A stretch of 5,440 bases of DNA, from positions 1-5,440 of the forward strand of contig CAIKVF010000106.1 of assembly GCA_903830745.1 (NCBI GenBank). The letters are read 5' to 3'. A model generated the notes under the pieces. It was not told where the DNA came from. It searched no databases and worked only from the letters and a program-made list of their open reading frames with translations. Shown piece after piece: positions 1-5,440 of this stretch (within the stretch, counting starts at the first letter, position 1; the number at the start of each line of letters is the position of its first letter). Source of the stretch: an uncultured Actinomycetes bacterium (lineage in GTDB: Bacteria > Actinomycetota > Acidimicrobiia > Acidimicrobiales > RAAP-2). The position numbers were made by a program, and so were the translations under genes.

Positions 1-58
1 CAGTACCAAGATCGACCGCCATGTCACGGCCTAAGAATGAAAAACGCCTATCAACCAT
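1..58 (-). CDS. mreB: MreB rod-shape-determining protein, N-terminal fragment (runs off left edge)
   Basis: Only the first 19 codons and one base are present. They read MVDRRFSFLGRDMAVDLGT, and the next base (G) fits the expected Ala. The AVDLGT segment is the first phosphate-binding strand and loop of the actin/Hsp70 fold, and the FLGRDMAVDLGT block is characteristic of bacterial MreB. MreB polymerises on the inner face of the membrane and directs lateral cell-wall synthesis in rod-shaped cells, although some actinobacteria use it for sporulation instead. The ATG is supported by an AAAGGG Shine-Dalgarno five bases upstream. The gene lies 88 bases downstream of ndk on the same strand, an arrangement remembered from Streptomyces. 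I saw no intrinsic terminator or convincing promoter in that spacer, so co-transcription with ndk is possible. The rest of the protein cannot be checked. Confidence 0.85.
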   Translation of the reverse strand, partial: MVDRRFSFLGRDMAVDLGT

Positions 59-63
59 AAAAA

Positions 64-69
64 CCCTTT
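64..69 (-). promoter_or_regulatory. Ribosome binding site of mreB
   Basis: The minus strand reads AAAGGG followed by five T residues and then the ATG at 58. The match and spacing are good for a Shine-Dalgarno. It fixes the mreB start at this ATG rather than at the internal ATG that encodes Met13. Confidence 0.7.
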
Positions 70-146
70 AACGAGGGAACCGACAAACGCCCTCTTCTAA
101 CTACAACGCTAGGCCAAGACAGTCACTCGCAGGCGGTAAATCTTTT

Positions 147-557
147 TTAAGCCAGTTCTGGAAAGAAGATTCCTATTTCACGCTTCGCAGAATCAGCTGA
201 ATCTGAGCCATGAATGAGGTTCTCACTCATTTCGGTCGCTAAATCACCTCGGATAGTGCCAGGGGCTGCGTTCTTAGGGTCCGTGGCACCCATGAGGGTG
301 CGAACTGCCTGCCACGTGTCCTGAGGTCCTTCGACGATCGCTACGAGCACTGGGCCGCGGGTAATGAAGTCAACGAGTGGTGCGTAATAGGGCTTGCCCT
401 CATGCTCGGCGTAGTGAAGCTCTGCAGTAGCGCGGTCGAGCGTCATTTCCTTTGAGGTAGCGATTGTGAGTCCAATTGCTTCAATGCGACCAATGATTTC
501 GTCACCAAGTCCACGTTCAAGCGCGTCTGGTTTGAGAATGATGAGGGTTCTATCCAT
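147..557 (-). CDS. ndk: Nucleoside diphosphate kinase
   Basis: Ndk moves the gamma phosphate of ATP to NDPs and dNDPs through a phosphohistidine intermediate, balancing nucleotide pools in the cytoplasm. The ATG-initiated protein has 136 residues, normal for the compact bacterial form. The family pattern is intact: RTLIILKPDAL at the N-terminus, EHEGKPYY near 51-58, RGPVLVAIVEG near 67-77, GATDP then PGTIRGD near 90-105, and the active-site block NLIHGSDS with catalytic His116. The start is uncertain. The ATG at 557 gives the usual MDRTL N-terminus. A TTG at 563 would add two residues and sits at a better distance (10 bases) from an AGGG that overlaps the folC stop; from the ATG the distance is 16. 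The gene begins 18 bases (12 if TTG) after folC, so it is probably translated from the same mRNA and may be coupled to it. No key residue is missing. Confidence 0.96.
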   Translation of the reverse strand: MDRTLIILKPDALERGLGDEIIGRIEAIGLTIATSKEMTLDRATAELHYAEHEGKPYYAPLVDFITRGPVLVAIVEGPQDTWQAVRTLMGATDPKNAAPGTIRGDLATEMSENLIHGSDSADSAKREIGIFFPELA

Positions 558-573
558 ACCCAAAATCTAACAG

Positions 574-577
574 CCCT
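574..577 (-). promoter_or_regulatory. Possible ribosome binding site of ndk, overlapping the folC stop
   Basis: On the minus strand the folC stop TAG is read into TAGGG, giving a short AGGG motif. It is 10 bases from a TTG (563) and 16 from the ATG (557). It is the only purine-rich candidate at usable distance, apart from a GGGT touching the ATG itself. The motif is short and the pairing weak. Confidence 0.35.
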
Positions 578-1904
578 ACGAAAGGTGTCTAGAAGCGACG
601 TGCATTACTTCAGCGCGGACCTCGGCGACGAGATACAAACTTCCAGCGGCGACAATCAAATCTTCATCAGTTGAGTGCTCTCTCGCATACGCAAGTGCTG
701 CTGCGACACTCGGGTGCTCAATGGCAACTCCCCCAGCGTCTCTAACCGCCTGGGCAACATCGTGTGCGCTTGCAGCTCTAGGTGAATGAGGAGCGCAGCA
801 ATGAAACTCTGTGAACCCGAGCTCTACTAGCGGTGTCACCATGTCAATAATCTCTCGGCCAGTGAGCATTCCAAGAATGCAGCGTCGTGTTCCCTCAACG
901 TGAAATGCGCCGTCGAGTGTGGCGACAAGTGCTCGAACGCCCGCAGGGTTATGTGCACCATCGACCACAATCATTGGCTTGCGAGAAATGAGTTCCATGC
1001 GACCGGGCATGCGCACGCTGCGCAAGGTTTCACGAATAACTTCTTCACCAAGTGCTCGACCTAGGAATGCCTCAGCACAAACAATCGCGGTTGCCGCGTT
1101 TACTCCTTGATGAATTCCGTGAAGTGAGACCAGAACTTCTTCGTAGTGCTCATAGGGAGTCTTCAGAGTAATTGCACGACCCCCAAGAGCAAGTTCATTT
1201 CGCTCAAGTGAGAATTCAGATTCAATAGCCCAAAGCGTAGATCCGAGTTGCGCTGCCTTCTTCTTCGCAATCTCAACAACTATGGCGTTAGTGGTTGCGA
1301 CAATGGATATGCCTTCTTGTCGGAAAATGCCAACTTTGTCAGATGCAATGGCACTGATTGTTGTGCCAAGCACCGCAGTGTGATCAAGATCAACATTGGT
1401 GAGAACCGCGACGTCACTACTAATAACGTTTGTCGAGTCCCACGTGCCACCCATGCCCACTTCAATGACCGCAACGTCTACGCCTTCATCTGAGAAGTGC
1501 AGCAACGCAGCAACCGTGAGCAGCTCGAACCGTGTGAGCTGTATTCCAGTTACTGACTCGACGTCATTTAAGCGACTGAAGAGTCCAATAAATGTGTCAT
1601 CATCAATTGCTTCGCCGTTAAGTGCAATGCGCTCGTTAACAGCGTGTAAGTCTGGACTAGTAAAAGTTCCAACGCGAAGCCCTGTAGCGCCAAGCAGAGC
1701 GCTCGTGAGTGTTGTTGTGGTTCCCTTACCGTTGGTTCCAGTGATGTGGATTGTCGGGTAATCGTTCTGTGGATCAGCAAGCATTGCGAGCGTGTCAAAA
1801 ATTGGTGCCAGCGTTGGCAGTTCTTGACGGTTAGGAGCAACACGTTCAAAGTCGACGAGCGATTCAAGCCAGGTCAGAGCCTCAACGTACGACTCGAACT
1901 GCAC
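576..1904 (-). CDS. folC: Bifunctional dihydrofolate synthase / folylpolyglutamate synthase
   Basis: FolC adds glutamate to dihydropteroate and lengthens the glutamate tail of reduced folates, using ATP via an acyl-phosphate; it is a cytoplasmic Mur-ligase-family enzyme. The 442-residue product has the family motifs in order: an N-terminal WLESLVDFER helix (12-21), the P-loop HITGTNGKGT (53-62), SPDLHAVNERI (83-93), EVGMGG with metal-binding Glu148, LDH with His175, Lys190 at the carbamylated-lysine site (SDKVGIF), GIHQGVNAA (263-271) and PGRM...VDGAHNPAG (300-322), which leads the C-terminal domain. The GTG start is kept because the N-terminal helix is a family feature and the next Met is residue 41. 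Upstream there is only a weak GAGCGAG stretch, so translation probably depends on ribosomes finishing clpX, three bases away and in the same frame. Two small departures from the common pattern are SPD for SPH and SDKVGIF for EKAGI. Whether both activities are retained cannot be told from sequence. Confidence 0.95.
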   Translation of the reverse strand: MQFESYVEALTWLESLVDFERVAPNRQELPTLAPIFDTLAMLADPQNDYPTIHITGTNGKGTTTTLTSALLGATGLRVGTFTSPDLHAVNERIALNGEAIDDDTFIGLFSRLNDVESVTGIQLTRFELLTVAALLHFSDEGVDVAVIEVGMGGTWDSTNVISSDVAVLTNVDLDHTAVLGTTISAIASDKVGIFRQEGISIVATTNAIVVEIAKKKAAQLGSTLWAIESEFSLERNELALGGRAITLKTPYEHYEEVLVSLHGIHQGVNAATAIVCAEAFLGRALGEEVIRETLRSVRMPGRMELISRKPMIVVDGAHNPAGVRALVATLDGAFHVEGTRRCILGMLTGREIIDMVTPLVELGFTEFHCCAPHSPRAASAHDVAQAVRDAGGVAIEHPSVAAALAYAREHSTDEDLIVAAGSLYLVAEVRAEVMHVASRHLS

Positions 1905-1907
1905 TAC

Positions 1908-3164
1908 TTAGCTCGCTCGACGGGTGCGCGTCGCCTTTCGCATTTCATAGTTTGGTGCAGTCTTATCACGCACAGAATCTGCAGTAACTACACAGCGAAG
2001 TACATCTTTACGACCCGGAACGTCATACATAGCTTCAAGTAGAACGCTTTCAAGAATTGACCTGAGTCCACGAGCACCGGTGCCACGCTCAACAGCGAGG
2101 TCCGCAATTGCTTCTAGTGCAGGCTTTTCAATTACGAGCTCTACGTCGTCCATTGCCATCACCTGGGTGAACTGCTTTACGAGTGAGTTCTTTGGTTCTG
2201 TAAGAACGTTGATGAGCATGTCGCGTGTGAGCTGCTGAACGGCTCCAACAATTGGAAGTCGACCAATGAATTCAGGAATAAGTCCAAACTTCGTCAAGTC
2301 TTCTGGAAGTGCGTGACGGAACAGTTCTACGTCGCCAGACTTCTTGCCCTCAACTGGTGCGTTAAAGCCCATTGACTTCTTTCCGAGGCGACGCTCAATG
2401 ATCTCTTCGAGACCGGAGAACGCTCCACCGCAGATGAACAAGATGTTCGCAGTGTCAATAGTGATGAATTCTTGGTGAGGGTGCTTGCGGCCGCCTTGTG
2501 GTGGAACGCTCGCAACAGTACCTTCAAGAATTTTTAGAAGGGCCTGCTGAACACCTTCACCCGAAACGTCACGGGTGATTGAGGGGTTTTCAGACTTGCG
2601 AGCAATCTTGTCGATTTCGTCAATGTAAATAATTCCTCGCTCTGCGCGCTTGACATCAAAGTCAGCAGCAGAGAGAAGTTTTAGAAGAATGTTTTCGACG
2701 TCTTCACCAACGTACCCAGCTTCAGTGAGCGCAGTGGCGTCAGCAATTGCGAATGGAACGTTGAGCATGCGAGCGAGCGTTTGTGCCAGGAATGTTTTTC
2801 CACATCCCGTTGGTCCAAGTAGCAGAACGTTGGACTTCGCAACTTCTACGTCGTCGTCATGAAGTGGTCCAGACTGAATTCGCTTGTAGTGGTTGTAGAC
2901 CGCAACAGAAAGAATCTTCTTAGCGTCTTCTTGACCAATGACGAATTCATCAAGGAACGATGAAATCTCTCGAGGTGTTGGGAGATCTTCAAGTACGAGT
3001 TCAGGACGGTCCCCGAACTCGTCAGCAATGATGTCATTGCAGAGGTCAATACACTCATCGCAAATGTAGACACTGGGTCCAGCAATGAGCTTCTTAACCT
3101 GTTTTTGACCTTTAGCGCAGAAACTGCACTTAATAAGGTCGCTATTTTCGCCAAACTTTGCCAC
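1908..3164 (-). CDS. clpX: ATP-dependent Clp protease ATP-binding subunit ClpX
   Basis: ClpX is a hexameric AAA+ unfoldase that threads tagged substrates into ClpP. The 418-residue protein (E. coli has 424) is complete. It has a zinc-binding domain with Cys13, Cys16, Cys35 and Cys38, Walker A GPTGCGKT (117-124), pore loop GYVG (150-153), Walker [11 protein letters not shown] (178-187), the RKH loop (226-228), PEFIGRLP with the arginine finger Arg302, and sensor 2 GARGLR (363-368). The ClpP-docking tripeptide is MGF (265-267) instead of the usual IGF or LGF. Cys in the Walker A and the whole AAA+ core closely resemble mycobacterial ClpX as remembered. The GTG start is supported by GGAGG six bases upstream. 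The 66-base gap after clpP is the longest within the tig-ndk block and might hold its own promoter. The C-terminal tail is short and basic (RTRRAS). Confidence 0.98.
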   Translation of the reverse strand: MAKFGENSDLIKCSFCAKGQKQVKKLIAGPSVYICDECIDLCNDIIADEFGDRPELVLEDLPTPREISSFLDEFVIGQEDAKKILSVAVYNHYKRIQSGPLHDDDVEVAKSNVLLLGPTGCGKTFLAQTLARMLNVPFAIADATALTEAGYVGEDVENILLKLLSAADFDVKRAERGIIYIDEIDKIARKSENPSITRDVSGEGVQQALLKILEGTVASVPPQGGRKHPHQEFITIDTANILFICGGAFSGLEEIIERRLGKKSMGFNAPVEGKKSGDVELFRHALPEDLTKFGLIPEFIGRLPIVGAVQQLTRDMLINVLTEPKNSLVKQFTQVMAMDDVELVIEKPALEAIADLAVERGTGARGLRSILESVLLEAMYDVPGRKDVLRCVVTADSVRDKTAPNYEMRKATRTRRAS

Positions 3165-3170
3165 GGAAAA

Positions 3171-3175
3171 CCTCC
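3171..3175 (-). promoter_or_regulatory. Ribosome binding site of clpX
   Basis: The minus strand has GGAGG followed by TTTTCC and then the GTG at 3164. This is the strongest Shine-Dalgarno in the window and decides the GTG start. A second GGAGG lies 11 bases further upstream (3182-3186), too far from the GTG to serve it. Confidence 0.85.
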
Positions 3176-3197
3176 GACACGACCTCCGCCTTGTTCC

Positions 3198-3203
3198 ATC
3201 CTA
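3198..3203 (-). promoter_or_regulatory. Possible -10 element in the clpP-clpX spacer
   Basis: The minus strand carries TAGGAT, a good match to the TAnnnT form of actinobacterial -10 boxes, 33 bases before the clpX start. No acceptable -35 hexamer lies at the usual distance: the region 17 bases upstream is a T-rich stretch that follows the clpP stop. It could allow clpX transcription independent of tig-clpP, but such a hexamer is easily found by chance. Confidence 0.2.
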
Positions 3204-3230
3204 GGTGGTGAAGGGGCAAAAAAATGGTAC

Positions 3231-3839
3231 CTATGGACGCTTAGAGATCACTTCGTCAATGAGGCCGTATTCAACGGCCTGTGCTGCACTGATGATGAAG
3301 TCACGGTCAGTGTCTTTGGTTACCTTCTCGACGCTTTGACCAGTGTCTGCAGCAAGCATCTCATTGAGCGTGTCCTTCATGTGAAGAATTTCTCTCGCTT
3401 GAATTTCAATGTCTGTTGCTTGTCCACCAACGCCACCCCACGGTTGGTGCATAAGCACGCGTGAGTGTGGAAGAGCGTAGCGCTTGCCCTTGGCTCCAGC
3501 GCCAAGAAGTACTGCAGCAGCAGATGCAGCTTGTCCGAAGCAGAACGTCGAAACGTCTGGCTTTACGTACTTCATGGTGTCATAGATCGCAAAGAGTGCA
3601 GTGATCTCTCCACCAGGTGAGTTGATGTAAAGGTTGATGTCCTTATCTGGGTCTTCAGACTCGAGGAACAACATCTGTGCGCAAATGAGGTTCGCGATCG
3701 TGTCGTCAATGCCTGTGCCAATGAAGATGATGCGTTCCTTCAAGAGTCGGCTGTAGAGGTCGTAGGCGCGCTCGCCTCGGTTTGATGTCTCGATAACTGT
3801 TGGTACGAGATAGTTCATTGCTTTGAAGTGTTCGTTCAC
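3231..3839 (-). CDS. clpP: ATP-dependent Clp protease proteolytic subunit ClpP
   Basis: ClpP forms the double-heptamer serine protease barrel that degrades chains fed by ClpX or ClpC. The 202-residue product has the full triad: Ser106 in [11 protein letters not shown], His131 in [10 protein letters not shown] and Asp180 in DTDRDF, each exactly five less than the E. coli precursor numbers. NLYINSPGG (69-77) supplies the oxyanion-hole glycines. The GTG start is backed by an AAGG seven bases upstream. Met8-Asn9 aligns with the E. coli propeptide cleavage site (mature ALVP...; here NYLVP...), so GTG would give an eight-residue propeptide, whereas an ATG at 3818 would give almost none. Features are mixed: GQAASAAA and the NYLVPTVIE start resemble actinobacterial ClpP2, while [20 protein letters not shown] resembles ClpP1. 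Only one clpP lies here, although many actinobacteria have two in tandem. It is nine bases after tig. Confidence 0.97.
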   Translation of the reverse strand: MNEHFKAMNYLVPTVIETSNRGERAYDLYSRLLKERIIFIGTGIDDTIANLICAQMLFLESEDPDKDINLYINSPGGEITALFAIYDTMKYVKPDVSTFCFGQAASAAAVLLGAGAKGKRYALPHSRVLMHQPWGGVGGQATDIEIQAREILHMKDTLNEMLAADTGQSVEKVTKDTDRDFIISAAQAVEYGLIDEVISKRP

Positions 3840-3846
3840 GTTTCTA

Positions 3847-3851
3847 CCTTA
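3847..3851 (-). promoter_or_regulatory. Ribosome binding site of clpP, overlapping the tig stop
   Basis: The minus strand reads TAAGG, where TAA is the stop of tig and AAGG is the Shine-Dalgarno of clpP, seven bases before the GTG at 3839. Ribosomes ending tig would sit on this site, which favours translational coupling. It supports the GTG start over the ATG at 3818, which has no comparable motif. Confidence 0.6.
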
Positions 3852-5186
3852 TGCGTCTAAGTCTTGACTTTGGTCAACCTTGAGAAGTTCGCGGTCAATT
3901 TCCACGCCATCAGGGTCAACGAAGGTCACGTTGTCATTAAGCCAGCGTGAAGCCTTCATCTTTGCGACTTCAGCCTGGAAGGTAACAACTCGTCCAGAGT
4001 CACGGAGATTTTGACGAAGGATTTCTGGCTTCGTGCTCATTGCCTCTGCTGTGGAGATGAGTTCTTCTTCAATTTCAGCTTCAGTTGGCTCAATCTTCTC
4101 AGCCTTAACGAGCGCACGAAGTCCAAGGTCAATTCGAACTGCACGCACTGCGTCAGTACGAAGTGTTGCGAGCAGGTCGTCAGGTGTCTGGTTCGTAATT
4201 TGCAGGAACGTCTCTAGGTTCAAGTTCTGCTGTGAAAGACGGTGACCTAGGTCGTGAAGTCGTTCGTTTGTTTCACTTGAAATCAGTAAGTCTGGAGCAA
4301 GTTCTTCAGGAACAAGGTCACTGAGAGCCACGAGCACGGCGTCACGCTGTGACATCTGTGCTTCGACAACCTTCATGCGACGCATCTGAGAAATGATTTG
4401 CTCACGCATCTCATCAACAGTCTTCCATTCAGTATTTTCTTCTACCCAAGCGTCATTGAGTTCAGGCATTACTCGCTCTTTAACCTGCTTGAGCTTGAGT
4501 TCGTACGTTGCGGTTTCTGTGGTGCCAGCAAATGTTCCGTTGAGCTTCAAATCTTCGCCAGCCTTAAGGCCAACAATGAGTTCATCAACACCTTCTGTGA
4601 TTACACCTGATCCAACTGTGTACATGTAGTCAGACATTTCAAATGGCTCGTCCGCAGAGTTGAGCTTCTGCATACGTACGTCCATAGTTACAAGGTCGTT
4701 GAGTGCAATAGGACGATCAACGTCACGAAGTTCAGCGTCTGGTTCGCGGAAACGGTCAATCTGCTTTAGAACTTCAGCATCAGTTACGTTCGGTGAAGGA
4801 ATTTCAACGCGAAGGTCACGGTGACCCTTAATGCTTGCTTCAGGGCGAACTTCAACTTCGGCTTCGAACTTAAGCGGACCAGATTCTTCGCCATCGGTGA
4901 TGTTGATGTCAGGTTGACCAATTGGGTCAGTCAATGTGTCTGACACTGCGTGAGCGTAGAAGTCTGGCATTGAGTCACGAATTGCTTCGGCGCGTAGTGC
5001 TTCGATACCACCTAGGTGAGCGATCAGTACGTTCTTAGGAACTTTGCCCTTACGAAAACCTTTAATAGAGACCTGCTTAGACAGAGACTTGGCAGCAGCC
5101 TCCATGGCGTCATTCATTTCGGTTTCGTCGACCTCAACGGTGAGCTTGATTCGGTTGTTTTCTAGAGTTGATGAAGTTGCGCGCAT
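3849..5186 (-). CDS. tig: Trigger factor (ribosome-associated chaperone)
   Basis: Trigger factor binds at the ribosome exit tunnel through uL23 and shields emerging chains. The 445-residue protein (E. coli has 432) has the three expected parts. The N-terminal ribosome-binding domain (about 1-120) carries the GFRKGKVP signature loop at 43-50. The middle FKBP-type domain (about 150-238) is recognisable by position and by the YTVGSGVITEGVDELIVGLKAGE stretch near 189-211, but it lacks the GxxFD/EGG-type FKBP pocket residues and is shortened. The helical C-terminal chaperone domain (about 240-430) begins MPELNDAWVEE and ends in an acidic tail (DQSQDLDA). Prolyl isomerase activity is therefore doubtful; chaperone function should not depend on it. 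The ATG is the only plausible start: no ATG, GTG or TTG lies upstream in frame before a stop. It has no good Shine-Dalgarno. It is first in the tig-clpP-clpX series. Confidence 0.97.
   Translation of the reverse strand: MRATSSTLENNRIKLTVEVDETEMNDAMEAAAKSLSKQVSIKGFRKGKVPKNVLIAHLGGIEALRAEAIRDSMPDFYAHAVSDTLTDPIGQPDINITDGEESGPLKFEAEVEVRPEASIKGHRDLRVEIPSPNVTDAEVLKQIDRFREPDAELRDVDRPIALNDLVTMDVRMQKLNSADEPFEMSDYMYTVGSGVITEGVDELIVGLKAGEDLKLNGTFAGTTETATYELKLKQVKERVMPELNDAWVEENTEWKTVDEMREQIISQMRRMKVVEAQMSQRDAVLVALSDLVPEELAPDLLISSETNERLHDLGHRLSQQNLNLETFLQITNQTPDDLLATLRTDAVRAVRIDLGLRALVKAEKIEPTEAEIEEELISTAEAMSTKPEILRQNLRDSGRVVTFQAEVAKMKASRWLNDNVTFVDPDGVEIDRELLKVDQSQDLDA
3864..3877 (-). repeat. Perfect inverted repeat TTGAC-N4-GTCAA upstream of clpP
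   Basis: The minus strand reads TTGACCAAAGTCAA, five-base arms with a four-base centre, inside the last codons of tig and 25-38 bases before the clpP start. TTGACC also matches five of six bases of a -35 box; a weak CATAAG lies 18 bases on and a TAAGGT 20 bases on. It may be an operator, an internal clpP promoter element, or chance, since the bases also encode VDQSQ. Confidence 0.35.
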
Positions 5187-5196
5187 AGGGATATAG

Positions 5197-5202
5197 AGCC
5201 TA
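5197..5202 (-). promoter_or_regulatory. Possible -10 element just before tig
   Basis: The minus strand has TAGGCT ending 10 bases before the tig ATG, fitting the TAnnnT form. Transcription from it would start at or very near the ATG, giving a leaderless or nearly leaderless mRNA, which would explain the missing Shine-Dalgarno. The hexamer 17 bases upstream (TTAGAG) is a poor -35. A small AGCC-GGTA-GGCT hairpin overlaps the same bases. Confidence 0.25.
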
Positions 5203-5221
5203 CCGGCTGAGAGCGAAATCT

Positions 5222-5440
5222 CTAAATCACTATGGGCATGGCCTGGCTAAAGGCTTGCGCCATGGCCTGATCGCCCCTGACATCAGTCGCCGAAGCATTA
5301 AGAAAGGCCTCAGCACCAATGCGCCCGGCACAGCGTCGCCAAAAGAGGGCTACGGGAGTTGTTATCTCAAGAACTGGCTGCTCTTCTGTCATATCGACGG
5401 CAATACAGCGACCGTCAACGACTTTGAACATCAGAAGTCG
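5222..5440 (-). CDS. C-terminal end of an unrecognised protein, possibly MDMPI/SCP2-like
   Basis: An open frame enters from the right edge and ends at TAG, giving about 72 residues; the first bases are codons CGA CTT CTG before an internal ATG, so the true start is outside. The reading looks coding and uses codons like those of its neighbours. The end contains VALFWRRCAGRIGAEAF, then VRGDQAMAQAF and a hydrophobic finish (MPIVI). An FxRxxxGR segment followed by a short GD-containing helix near the end resembles the C-terminal domain of actinobacterial mycothiol-dependent maleylpyruvate isomerase-like (MDMPI/DinB, SCP2-like) proteins. That link is an impression from pattern only. CAGGCCATG occurs twice, 24 bases apart start to start, making a QAM...QAM repeat. 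The gene is 35 bases upstream of tig on the same strand and could share its transcript. Confidence 0.6.
   Translation of the reverse strand, partial: RLLMFKVVDGRCIAVDMTEEQPVLEITTPVALFWRRCAGRIGAEAFLNASATDVRGDQAMAQAFSQAMPIVI

Noticed and set aside
59..146. Promoter for mreB in the 88-base ndk-mreB spacer
   Set aside because: A TAGCGT and several TTG triplets occur, but no -35/-10 pair has an acceptable spacing, and there is no strong hairpin. Apart from the mreB ribosome binding site I see nothing definite.
1396..1761. Plus-strand open frame of 121 codons inside folC
   Set aside because: It lies opposite a complete folC with all motifs, has a low-complexity Ser/Val/Thr composition typical of antisense frames, and has no recognisable domain. 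The other plus-strand frames inside folC, clpX, clpP and tig fail for the same reasons.
2846..3199. Minus-strand open frame beginning ATG in the clpP-clpX spacer and overlapping clpX out of frame
   Set aside because: It shares the strand with clpX but is in another frame over conserved zinc-finger and AAA+ codons. Its ATG has no Shine-Dalgarno at workable distance, and the product resembles nothing.
3217..3227. Run of seven T residues (minus strand) just after the clpP stop, as a possible terminator
   Set aside because: No GC-rich stem precedes it; the only symmetry is the GGTACC palindrome without a loop. It is unlikely to terminate clpP transcripts.
5197..5208. AGCC-GGTA-GGCT hairpin as a terminator of the upstream gene
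   Set aside because: The stem has only four pairs and no T-run follows.
5205..5215. CGC-N5-GCC on the minus strand before tig as a ClgR-type operator
   Set aside because: The ClgR half-sites I recall require CGC-N5-GCG. One base differs, the flanks fit only partly, and a match this short is expected by chance.
5250..5285. CAGGCCATG direct repeat in the upstream gene as a mobile-element or recombination site
   Set aside because: Two nine-base copies inside a coding frame, both reading QAM, are explained by the protein sequence. There are no flanking features.
1..5440. A novel defence, mobile or biosynthetic system
   Set aside because: All large frames are conserved housekeeping genes in a known order. 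Base composition looks even, and no transposase, integrase, toxin-like pair, repeat array or RNA gene is visible.

Overview
The window is a compact chromosomal housekeeping region in which every recognisable gene is on the minus strand. In transcription order (right to left) it holds: the 3' end of an unrecognised gene, tig (trigger factor), clpP (protease subunit), clpX (unfoldase), folC (folate synthesis), ndk (nucleoside diphosphate kinase), and the first 19 codons of mreB (cell-shape actin homologue), which runs off the left edge. All protein assignments rest on motifs read in the translations; no database search was possible.

The organism is most likely an actinobacterium. The order tig-clpP-clpX-folC-ndk-mreB is the one remembered from Streptomyces, where valS lies between clpX and folC and clpP is duplicated. 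The ClpX Walker A (GPTGCGKT), the Clp[12 protein letters not shown] block, the FolC GGTWDSTN motif and the MreB start (FLGRDMAVDLGT) are all actinobacterial in character. GC is only about half by spot counts of single lines, and spacers are mostly 3-88 bases. The degenerate trigger-factor middle domain looks most like those of Acidimicrobiia. A streamlined, moderate-GC aquatic acidimicrobial lineage is therefore my best guess, but it is unproven.

Layout: 5440-5222 is the tail of an upstream gene, followed by a 35-base gap. tig runs 5186-3849, and its stop codon forms part of the clpP Shine-Dalgarno. clpP runs 3839-3231, and a 66-base spacer, the longest in the tig-ndk block, precedes clpX (3164-1908). 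folC (1904-576) starts 3 bases after the clpX stop, in the same frame. ndk (about 557-147) follows 18 bases later. An 88-base spacer with a good ribosome binding site leads to mreB at base 58. No rRNA, tRNA, CRISPR, insertion sequence, attachment site or convincing intrinsic terminator was seen.

Functionally, tig, clpP and clpX form a protein-quality module: the ribosome-bound chaperone folds new chains, and ClpX unfolds and feeds substrates to ClpP. folC and ndk supply polyglutamylated folates and balanced NTP/dNTP pools. mreB begins a cell-wall elongation block. I found no undescribed system here. The points worth a second look are modest: valS and a second clpP absent from the locus, a ClpP with mixed ClpP1/ClpP2 features, a tig start without a Shine-Dalgarno, and a perfect TTGAC-N4-GTCAA inverted repeat just upstream of clpP.
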